From contig DDTQ01000005.1 in the NCBI GenBank assembly GCA_002344125.1, positions 1-39,791 of the forward strand: a stretch of 39,791 bases of DNA, in the 5' to 3' direction. The DNA is from Ignavibacteria bacterium UBA2360 (GTDB lineage: Bacteria; Bacteroidota; Ignavibacteria; Tepidaquicellales; OLB5). Positions 22,405 through 30,447 of this stretch are shown here, in pieces. A program made the translations under genes and the position numbers. Positions within the stretch are counted from its first letter, which is position 1. Each line of letters starts with the position of its first letter. The notes beneath the pieces were generated by a model. It ran no database searches. It saw only the letters and a list, made by a program, of their open reading frames with translations, and had not been told where the DNA came from.

Positions 22405-22542
22405 AGTTATGGATTTTTTATTGTATAAATTTATACTTTTTGTGCAAAGTTTAAAATATAAAAAATGAGTATGAATTGGGGGTAATAATCACCCTCAAAC
22501 TTAGCGGGTAAATCGATATATTTGCAGACTAAATAAATAAAT

Positions 22543-23496
22543 ATGGCTCTAGTAAATTCATCCAAAAGATTAAAGAAAAAGATCGGAATAGTCGGTTTTC
22601 CCATGGATTTAGGCGCCGACAGGCGCGGTGTAGATATGGGACCCTCGGCCCTCCGATACGCGCATGTACAGCAGAAACTTGAAAAAATGGGTTACAGTGT
22701 CAAAGATTTTGGTGATATTTTCATTGAAGGATCAGAGACACAGCGCATAAGGAATCCGAAATTAAAATTTCTCCCTGAAATTGTCCGTTCTTCGAAGATA
22801 CTTTCCAAAAAGGTGGAATCACTTTTGAACAGGAATTTTTTCCCGCTAATACTTGGCGGAGATCATGCTTCGGCAATTGGCAGCATAGCAGGAATAGCGA
22901 GCTATTGCCGCAAGAATAAGAAGACGCTGGGAGTTATATGGATAGACGCTCATGCAGATATGAATACACCTGAAACAACTCCTTCGGGTAACATTCATGG
23001 AATGCCTCTGGCTGTTTCTCTTGGTATAGGCGAAAAGAGATTAACACGTATTGGCGGATTTTCACCAAAGGTACTTGCAGAAAATACCGCTCTCATTGGC
23101 ATAAGGGATGTTGACCCGCTGGAAGCAGTGACGGTTAAACAGTACAGGGATAAAGGCATGCAGGTTTATACCATGACTGATGTTGATAAGCAGGGTGTAA
23201 CAAGGATCATAGCCCGCGTGCTGAATGATTTTAAGAATGAAGTTGACCACATTCATATAAGTTTTGATCTTGACGGCGTTGATCCTGATTACGCGGGCGG
23301 CGTTGGTACCCCGGTTGAGGGCGGACTTACATACCGCGAAGCATCGGTAATTATGGAAATGGTAGCAGACTGCGGCTGCATGAGCTCGCTGGAAATGCTT
23401 GAGGTGAATCCCATACTTGATACAAAGAACGAAACATCAGAGCTTGCGGTTGATTTCATTGAATCAGCTTTAGGTAAATCAATTTTATATGAGTAA
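22543..23496 (+). CDS. rocF: arginase
   Basis: A 317-residue ureohydrolase that should convert arginine to ornithine and urea with a di-manganese centre. All metal motifs are present: GGDHASAIG, DAHADMNTP (with the following SGNIHGMPLA typical of arginases rather than agmatinases) and SFDLDGVDPDYAGGVGTPVEGGL. The C-terminal EMLEVNPILD stretch is also standard. The spelling favours arginase RocF over agmatinase or formimidoylglutamase. It starts at an ATG at 22543 with a 138-base upstream gap and no partner gene for arginine use nearby. Two hairpins follow its stop codon. Confidence 0.92.
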   Translation: MALVNSSKRLKKKIGIVGFPMDLGADRRGVDMGPSALRYAHVQQKLEKMGYSVKDFGDIFIEGSETQRIRNPKLKFLPEIVRSSKILSKKVESLLNRNFFPLILGGDHASAIGSIAGIASYCRKNKKTLGVIWIDAHADMNTPETTPSGNIHGMPLAVSLGIGEKRLTRIGGFSPKVLAENTALIGIRDVDPLEAVTVKQYRDKGMQVYTMTDVDKQGVTRIIARVLNDFKNEVDHIHISFDLDGVDPDYAGGVGTPVEGGLTYREASVIMEMVADCGCMSSLEMLEVNPILDTKNETSELAVDFIESALGKSILYE

Positions 23497-23502
23497 TTTT
23501 TT

Positions 23503-23566
23503 TAAACCGTTGAAACGGTTTATAATTTATTTTTGCGTTTAATTAACCCACGGCTAAAGTCGCGGG
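23503..23566. repeat. pair of hairpins after arginase gene
   Basis: TAAACCGTT-GA-AACGGTTTA (23503-23522) is a perfect nine-pair stem. CCCACGGCT and AGTCGCGGG (23547-23566) form an imperfect second stem. The spacer is A/T-rich. These spellings recur as intergenic repeats in many bacteria. The first may weakly terminate the arginase transcript. Confidence 0.7.
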
Positions 23567-23636
23567 CTTTCATTTTACTATTTGTGTGTTCAATTTGTAA
23601 AAAAGTTATACAAGAGAAAGTCGCAATAATCCAAAA

Positions 23637-24689
23637 ATGATAAACAAAAAACCATTCCTTTTCGATCTGACTTTAAAAGAATTGACGGATATCATTACGG
23701 GGCTTGGCGAGCCCGCATACAGGGCGAAGCAGGTATATGAGCAGGTTTATTCTAAGGCGGTAAGTTCATTTGATAAGATGAACGGTTTGCCTAAGAGTCT
23801 AAGGGAAAAACTCGCGGAAATAATTGACGCATCGCACCTGACTACGCAGATAGATAAACTCTCAAGCGATAATCACACGCGGAAGATACTCTTCGGTCTG
23901 CCGGATGGGGCACAGGTCGAAACTGTGCTGATGGGCTACAATATCCGCAGAACGGCATGTATATCAACGCAGGCCGGCTGCGCGCTTGGATGCACTTTCT
24001 GCGCTACGGGTCAAGGCGGTTTGCAGCGAAATATTTCATCCGGCGAAATAGTTGAGCAGGTTATGTTCTTTGAGCGCGAGCTGAGGAAAAAGAATGATAA
24101 GCTGACTAATCTGGTGTTTATGGGAATGGGTGAGCCATTCGCTAATTACAATGAAGTGATGAAGGCAATCGATACTCTCACTGACCCAAACGGGTTTAAT
24201 TTCGGTGCCCGCAGAATTACGATAAGTACTGTTGGACTTGTTCCCTACATTGATGAATTCGCAATGGAGCAAAGCCAGGTAAACCTGGCGGTATCGCTTC
24301 ATGCCGCGACAGATGAACTGAGGGAAACAATGCTGCCAATAAATAAACGTTATCCTTTAAGAGAGCTGATAAAATCCTGCAGAAATTATGTTAACAACAC
24401 ACACCGCAGGATAAGTTTTGAATGGGCATTGATTGATCACGTAAATGATACTACGGCCCAGGCAGAAGCGCTGGCAGCGCTGCTGAAGGGAATGTTATGT
24501 CACGTGAATTTTATTCCGCTGAATCCGACCAAAGGTTACGGCGGGCATGAATCAAAAAAGATGCGGATATCCAGATTCATGCAGATATTGGATGATGCCG
24601 GAATTCCGAACACTTTGAGGATAAGGCGCGGGATTGATATAAATGCGGGATGCGGTCAGTTAAGGCAGGAAACAGAAATAAAAAAGTAA
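23637..24689 (+). CDS. rlmN: 23S rRNA (adenine-2503-C2)-methyltransferase
   Basis: A 350-residue radical-SAM methyltransferase that methylates C2 of A2503 in 23S rRNA and of A37 in some tRNAs. The 4Fe-4S cluster ligands form CALGCTFC (C115, C119, C122). GEPFANY, the SLHAATDELR motif and the C-terminal NAGCGQLRQE with the methyl-carrying Cys are present. The N-terminal helical domain (LKELTDII...YRAKQVYEQVY) is typical. The length is normal. It stands alone on the plus strand with an ATG at 23637. The assignment is firm. Confidence 0.95.
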   Translation: MINKKPFLFDLTLKELTDIITGLGEPAYRAKQVYEQVYSKAVSSFDKMNGLPKSLREKLAEIIDASHLTTQIDKLSSDNHTRKILFGLPDGAQVETVLMGYNIRRTACISTQAGCALGCTFCATGQGGLQRNISSGEIVEQVMFFERELRKKNDKLTNLVFMGMGEPFANYNEVMKAIDTLTDPNGFNFGARRITISTVGLVPYIDEFAMEQSQVNLAVSLHAATDELRETMLPINKRYPLRELIKSCRNYVNNTHRRISFEWALIDHVNDTTAQAEALAALLKGMLCHVNFIPLNPTKGYGGHESKKMRISRFMQILDDAGIPNTLRIRRGIDINAGCGQLRQETEIKK

Positions 24690-24993
24690 GACCCCCTTTT
24701 CCGCCAAGGCGTGACACTCCCTCTTGGTAAGGGGAGACAATGCCGGTTTTTGAATCCTTGTGATAAGGATTAACCAGACCAATTGATAATTGGATAAATT
24801 TAAGCAGTTTACACTTAAAACCCTAACATAAATCATATTTTACACTGATATATATTATAGTAATTTCTCCTAAAAAAGGCTATTTTAGAACATGAAAATT
24901 CAGGGTTTTAGAATACCGGTTGTTAAATACACATATAAAACCCATATTAACAGAGATAATTAAATAACAGAAATTTTATAGGGACCAATTTTT
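24690..24993. other. intergenic region with repeat fragments
   Basis: No gene is seen in these 304 bases. The first 50 contain C/G-rich repeat words (CCGCCAAGGCG, also at 21832). Two small hairpins follow: AATCCTT-GTGAT-AAGGATT (24753-24771) and CCAATT-GAT-AATTGG (24779-24793). The rest is A/T-rich and presumably carries the carboxyltransferase promoter, but no convincing consensus was found. Confidence 0.55.
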
Positions 24994-26661
24994 ATGCCTA
25001 CAGATAAACGTATTACTGATTTATTAAGGCTTCACAATATGCGCGAAAAAGCCAAGCTGGGCGGCGGCGAAAAAAGGATAAAAGCGCAGCATGCCAAAGG
25101 CAAGTATTTAGCTAGGGAACGGGTTTTTATGCTTTTGGATCCGGGTACTTTTGAAGAATACGACGCTTTTGTGACGCACAGAACCCATGACTTTGGTATG
25201 CAGGATCAGATCTTTCTTGGTGATGGTGTAGTAACAGGCTCAGGCAGAATAGAAGGACGGCTTGTATTTGTTTTCAGCCAGGATTTTACGGTTTTCGGCG
25301 GCTCGCTTAGCGGCGCGCATGCGGAAAAGATCTGCAAAATAATGGATATGGCTGAGAAGATGGGCGCACCGGTTATAGGTTTGAATGATTCCGGCGGTGC
25401 GAGAATACAGGAAGGTGTGGTATCACTGGGCGGATATGCTGATATATTTCTGCGCAACGTGCTGATGTCAGGGGTGATACCCCAGATTAGCGCAATCATG
25501 GGACCCTGCGCCGGAGGCGCGGTGTATTCACCGGCTATCACGGATTTTATTTTTATGGTAAAGGGAAAGAGCCATATGTTCGTTACGGGACCCAATGTTG
25601 TAAAGACCGTAACACACGAAGAAGTATCGTTTGAGGATCTCGGCGGCGCGAAAACGCATTCAACAAAATCAGGGGTAACGCATTTTGCATGCGATGATGA
25701 AATGCAGTGCCTGCAGCACATCAGGAAACTGGTGAGCTACATTCCCCAGAACTGGAGAGAAAAAACACCACAGCGCGTTCCCGTTGATGACCCCGAAAGA
25801 CTTGAGATGGAACTGAACCATGTAATACCAGAGGATAACACAAGACCGTATGATATGAAGAAGATCATTAATCTAGTGGTTGACCAGGAAGAAAAACCGA
25901 AGAGTGAGTTTGATGAAGAAATTGATAAGAATAAAAAAGAGAAAAAATCAAAAACGGCCAAAGGATTGCCGGAGCTTGTAAAACCGGGACTGGTTTCAAG
26001 CTTCTTTGAAACACAGGAGCTGTTCGCACCGAATATTATAACAGGTTTTGCAAGGTTAGATGGTATTTCGGTTGGCGTGATTGCAAATCAGCCAAGTAAA
26101 ATGGCGGGTGTGCTTGATATTGACGCATCGGTAAAGGGCGCAAGGTTTGTACGGTTCTGTGACGCGTTTAATATTCCGCTGTTAGTATTTGAAGATGTAC
26201 CGGGCTTTATGCCGGGAACTTTCCAGGAATGGCGCGGAATAATTAAACAGGGCGCGAAGCTGCTTTACGCTTTCGCGGAAGCAACCGTGCCGAAGCTTAC
26301 GGTAATTACGCGCAAAGCTTATGGCGGCGCGTATGATGTGATGAACAGTAAACATATTCGCGCTGATTATAACGTTGCATGGCCTGGCGCGGAAATTGCG
26401 GTGATGGGTTCAGCCGGCGCTGCTGAGATTATTTTCAAGAAAGAAATTGATTCAGCAAAGGATCCGAAGAAGGCGTTTGATGAAAAGGTTGAAGAGTATA
26501 AGGAGAAGTTCGCTAATCCTTATGAAGCCGCAAAGTTTGGCTATATTGATGATGTTATTGAGCCTTCAGAGACCCGCATAAAGCTGATAAAGGCATTGAG
26601 GATGCTTCAGACCAAGGAGCAATCGAACCCGAAGAAGCGGCACGGGAATATTCCGTTGTAA
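24994..26661 (+). CDS. acyl-CoA carboxylase carboxyltransferase subunit (PccB/MmdA-like)
   Basis: A 555-residue carboxyltransferase of the propionyl-CoA carboxylase beta or methylmalonyl-CoA decarboxylase alpha type. N-domain motifs are SQDFTVFGGSLSGAHAEKI, GLNDSGGARIQEGV and MGPCAGGAVYSPA; C-domain motifs are FARLDGISVGVIANQP, FEDVPGFMPGTFQEW and TRKAYGGAYDVMNSKH. It transfers carboxyl groups between biotin and an acyl-CoA. A Lys/Glu-rich insertion of about 35 residues (about 297-330) between the domains makes it longer than the usual 510-520. The common PGTDQE is PGTFQE here. No biotin carboxylase or carrier gene is nearby, so the substrate is undecided. It starts at an ATG at 24994. Confidence 0.88.
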   Translation: MPTDKRITDLLRLHNMREKAKLGGGEKRIKAQHAKGKYLARERVFMLLDPGTFEEYDAFVTHRTHDFGMQDQIFLGDGVVTGSGRIEGRLVFVFSQDFTVFGGSLSGAHAEKICKIMDMAEKMGAPVIGLNDSGGARIQEGVVSLGGYADIFLRNVLMSGVIPQISAIMGPCAGGAVYSPAITDFIFMVKGKSHMFVTGPNVVKTVTHEEVSFEDLGGAKTHSTKSGVTHFACDDEMQCLQHIRKLVSYIPQNWREKTPQRVPVDDPERLEMELNHVIPEDNTRPYDMKKIINLVVDQEEKPKSEFDEEIDKNKKEKKSKTAKGLPELVKPGLVSSFFETQELFAPNIITGFARLDGISVGVIANQPSKMAGVLDIDASVKGARFVRFCDAFNIPLLVFEDVPGFMPGTFQEWRGIIKQGAKLLYAFAEATVPKLTVITRKAYGGAYDVMNSKHIRADYNVAWPGAEIAVMGSAGAAEIIFKKEIDSAKDPKKAFDEKVEEYKEKFANPYEAAKFGYIDDVIEPSETRIKLIKALRMLQTKEQSNPKKRHGNIPL

Positions 26662-26677
26662 TTAAATAGAACATTTT

Positions 26678-26718
26678 AAATCCCCCAATATTAGCAATAT
26701 TTTGGGGGATTTTTGTTT
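26678..26718 (+). terminator. rho-independent terminator
   Basis: AAATCCCCCAATATT pairs with AATATTTTGGGGGATTT around AGC, and T-rich sequence follows. It begins about 16 bases after the carboxyltransferase stop and separates it from the T9SS cluster. Confidence 0.88.
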
Positions 26719-26774
26719 TTGAATACAAATGCCTTAAATTATGTATTATATTAGTTCAAATACCCGGAGGCGAA

Positions 26775-28967
26775 ATGAAAACCTTTTTATCTTTAAAACC
26801 AACTGCTAAACCTTTTTTTAGCTGCCTAAACTTTTCCAGATTTATCTTAGTCATAAATATATATTTGTAAGCGCAAAATATATCCGCCCAAAGCGGATGG
26901 TTTTGGCAGAACCAACTACCACAGGGAAATAACCTTTATACTGTAAATTATTTAAGCCCTGAATTGATTTTTGCTTTCGGTGATTGTGGGACATTTATGA
27001 AAAGTACAAATAGGGGAGAGAACTGGAATATAGATTATTTCATTGCCGGCTTCAACGCCGATATTGCTCATTCCATAAATACTTCGTTCTTTTTAAATAA
27101 TAATACTGGAATTATTGGTGCTGGTAAAATATTTAGGACTATAAATTCCGGGATTTCATGGGATAGTGTAACAAATTCTTCAGGTGGTTCTTTCCAATCG
27201 ATTTTTTTTATTAATGACAATACCGGTTGGGCAAGTTACAATTATGGTTACGGATCTTCTTCGAATTTACTTTTAAAAACAACAAATTCAGGCTTAAACT
27301 GGTTTAATTTAAATGCTTCTATAAGCACTATATATTCTTTATATTTTGTAAATTCTAATACAGGATGGTTTACCGGATTTTATCATTTAGGTTACCCGGC
27401 TAACATAAGCAGGTTTTATATTTATAAAACCACTGATGGTGGTCTTTCTTATGCAACCCAGCTCTACAATAGTACCTGGGAAGATATGTATTCAATTTTC
27501 TTTATTAATGAGAATACAGGTTGGGCAGGAGGTACTAAACTTTGGAAAACCACTGATGGTGGTAATTCATGGAACTTTCAAAGCATAAGTGTAAGATCTG
27601 TAAAATTCATTAACGAACTAACCGGATTCTTAACTAATAATACAGGGATATATAAATCTTCGAATGGTGGATTAAATTGGGAATTCAAAAGTCCTTTCGA
27701 AGGAATCAATATTTCTGTACTGGATAGTAATAACTATTTTATTGCTGGTAATTATGGAACAATGATAAAGACATCAAATCAGGGAGACAATTGGGAATAT
27801 CTTTCTCAAAATACGACAAGCAATTCTAATTATGGACTGTATTTTACTAATGAATTCACGGGGTTTTGTATTTCACATTATTGGTCTTATCCACCATATC
27901 CTTCTTCAGTACTTAAAACAACAGATAAAGGATATCATTGGAATTTCGTTTTGCAAAATACACCCAATGATTTAAATGATGTTTATTTTAATAGTGCATC
28001 AACTGGTTGGTTGCTTGGTGATAATGGATTGTTATATAAATCAACAAATATTGGTATCAGTTGGAATGTTCAAAATTTGAACACCAGTAAAAACCTTTAT
28101 AAAATGTTTTTTTTAACATCTAATACAGGTTGGATATTAAGCGAAAGTTGTATATTTTCCACAACGGATGCAGGTAATAACTGGATGAAAATTGATAACA
28201 CTCTTCCTATGCGTGAAGATATTCTTTTTTTTAATAGTTTTACCGGCTTTATTGGCGGGGTAGGAGGAATTTACAAAACGACAAATAGCGGGTACAATTG
28301 GTTCAACATTTTAGGTAACTCAATTCAAGATATTGATAAAGACAGTGAAAATAATCTTTATGCAATTTCTTTAAATGACTTTTTTAAAAGTACTGATATG
28401 GGTGCAAGTTGGTTACCATTACCAAGTCCGCAAAAATCTACTGTTGCTATGAAAATGATAAATACTACTACAGGATATTTGACTTCTTTAAGAGGAAATG
28501 TACTCAAGACAACTAACGGAGGTGTTAGCTGGAATGTTAAAAAATTATACACAAATGGTCAATTAAGATCTATAGTGGCATTTGATACAAATAATATATG
28601 GGTTGCGGGAGATAATGGATTAATAATAAGTACAGTAGGAGGCGGTGTAATAACGGGAATAACCAGTGACAATACAAATATATTTCCACAAAATTATCTT
28701 TTATCCCAAAACTACCCAAACCCATTCAATCCGCAAACTAAAATTAAGTTTGATGTACCGGCAAACGTGAAAGGTCAAACGTCAAATGTGAAACTTATTA
28801 TTTATGATTTGCTAGGCAGGGAAGTTACTACACTTGTAAACGAAGAACTTAAACCCGGCACATATGAAGCTGACTGGGACGGCTCGAATTATTCAAGTGG
28901 TGTGTATTTTTATAAGATAATTAGCGAAGGTTTTGTTGAAACAAAGAAAATGGTATTGATGAAGTAA
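26775..28967 (+). pseudogene. T9SS-sorted YCF48-type protein with in-frame stop in signal peptide
   Basis: An ATG at 26775 with GGAGG five bases upstream opens a frame that runs to 28967 and is broken only by a TAA at 26868-26870 (codon 32). The frame before the stop encodes a signal-like segment (RFILVINIYL) and the frame after it encodes AQNISAQSGWFWQNQLPQGN, a usual mature N-terminus for this family. Many YCF48 propeller blades follow (KSTNRGENWNID, KTTDGGLSYATQ, KTTNGGVSWNVK), then the sorting domain (LSQNYPNPFNPQTKIKF, YDLLGREVTTLV, SGVYFYKI, KKMVLMK). A TTG at 26964 could start a shorter product but without a signal peptide it would not be exported. A real nonsense mutation, a sequence error or unusual decoding are the alternatives. 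Confidence 0.75.
28766..28793 (+). repeat. heptamer repeat inside sorting domain, copy 1
   Basis: CGTGAAA, GGTCAAA, CGTCAAA and TGTGAAA follow in line and encode most of NVKGQTSNVK. A stretch of 32 bases here (28762-28793) is identical to 32435-32466, while the flanks differ at many third positions. Confidence 0.75.
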
Positions 28968-28979
28968 ATAGAATTTCTC

Positions 28980-30434
28980 ATGAAGAAACTAGTATTTTTA
29001 AATTTATTATTTTGTATTAACATCATGACTCAATGGAGTGATGATATCCGGCTTACAAATGCTACCGGTAACTCAGTTACTTCAATAAATAATTCAAAGT
29101 GTATTGCTTCAAATGGAGATACAATTCATATAGTTTGGTATGATCTTCGTGATGGGAATGAAGAGATTTATTATAAACGTTCTACAGACAATGGGACAAG
29201 CTGGGAGCCTGATGTTAGACTGACTAATAGCATAGGTCAATCAAATTATCCGGCAATATTTGTTTCAGGTTTGAAAGTTAGAGTTGCCTGGCGTGATACA
29301 AGAGATGGAAATTATGAAGAATATTACAAACAATCGGAAGATGGTGGAAATACATGGGGCTCCGATATAAGATTAACAAATGCGCAGAATACCTCCAGTA
29401 TTCCTTCAATCTTCAAATATGGAAATTTTGAGTATTTAGTTTGGCATGATTACAGGGATGATCCAAATGGAAACGTACAAGCTGAAATTTACTTTAAATT
29501 CTCGACAAATGATGGAAGTACCTGGAATAATGATGTGAGACTTACAGATTCTCCTAATATGGCGGAAAATCCCTCAATTACAGTTTCAAATAATATTATA
29601 CATATAGTTTGGGCTGATTATAGAATAGGTGGAGCACCTGAAATATATTATATTAAATCGAGTGATAATGGATTATCTTGGTCACCTGAAACACAATTAT
29701 CTAATAATCCCACTTCGTTGGCTTCTAATAATCCATGCATAGTTTCATCTAGCTCAAATATATTTGTAGTATGGAATGATAATCGTAATTTTCATGGCCA
29801 GATATATTTTAAAAAATCTTCTGATAATGGGATGATATGGGATCCGGAGAGATCCTTATCAAATGATTCGTCTCAATCATACAATGCATCGTTATCATGC
29901 TTTAATCAACAATTACATTTTGTTTGTTATGATGACAGAAATGGTTATTTCAAAATATATTATCAAAAATCTTTAGATTTAGGACAAACCTGGTCTACAG
30001 AACTTAATTTAGTTGATGAAAATACAGGTGGCTCAAGCAGACCTTCTTTATGTATATCAAACCATCAAGTAAATATTGTTTGGTGCGATACAAGAGCAGG
30101 GAATTTTGAAATTTATTATAAAAAAAATCCTAGCGGGTTAGTATTTACAAATAATGAGGTCACTAATTTAAAATCTTTTCTTCTTGCCCAAAATTTTCCT
30201 AACCCATTTAATCCAGTTACTAATATTAATTTTGGATTAAATAAAGGTTCACATGTTATACTTATAATTTATGATCAAATAGGCAGGGAAGTTTCAACAC
30301 TTGTGAATGAAGAGCTTAAGCCAGGTACATACGAAACTGTTTGGGACGGCTCGAATTTTTCAAGTGGTGTGTATTTTTATAAGATAATTACCGAAGGTTT
30401 TGTTGCAACAAAGAAAATGGTATTGATGAAATAA
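28980..30434 (+). CDS. T9SS-sorted BNR/sialidase-like repeat protein
   Basis: A 484-residue secreted protein. The short signal peptide (MKKLVFLNLLFCINIMTQ) is followed by about seven repeats of the form DIRLTN...IHIVWYDLRDGN-EIYYKRSTDNGTSW. The S-x-D-x-G-x-x-W part is the BNR/Asp-box found in sialidases and other propellers, but the sialidase catalytic Arg triad and Tyr/Glu pair cannot be assigned, so enzymatic activity should not be assumed. The sorting domain is LAQNFPNPFNPVTNINF, YDQIGREVSTLV, SGVYFYKI, KKMVLMK. It starts at an ATG 12 bases after the preceding gene and is followed 13 bases later by the next, giving a three-gene transcript. Confidence 0.86.
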   Translation: MKKLVFLNLLFCINIMTQWSDDIRLTNATGNSVTSINNSKCIASNGDTIHIVWYDLRDGNEEIYYKRSTDNGTSWEPDVRLTNSIGQSNYPAIFVSGLKVRVAWRDTRDGNYEEYYKQSEDGGNTWGSDIRLTNAQNTSSIPSIFKYGNFEYLVWHDYRDDPNGNVQAEIYFKFSTNDGSTWNNDVRLTDSPNMAENPSITVSNNIIHIVWADYRIGGAPEIYYIKSSDNGLSWSPETQLSNNPTSLASNNPCIVSSSSNIFVVWNDNRNFHGQIYFKKSSDNGMIWDPERSLSNDSSQSYNASLSCFNQQLHFVCYDDRNGYFKIYYQKSLDLGQTWSTELNLVDENTGGSSRPSLCISNHQVNIVWCDTRAGNFEIYYKKNPSGLVFTNNEVTNLKSFLLAQNFPNPFNPVTNINFGLNKGSHVILIIYDQIGREVSTLVNEELKPGTYETVWDGSNFSSGVYFYKIITEGFVATKKMVLMK

Positions 30435-30447
30435 AAAACTATATAAT

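Noticed and set aside
28980..30434. BNR-repeat T9SS protein as an active sialidase
   Set aside because: Only Asp-box repeats are visible; the catalytic Arg triad and Tyr/Glu pair cannot be assigned.
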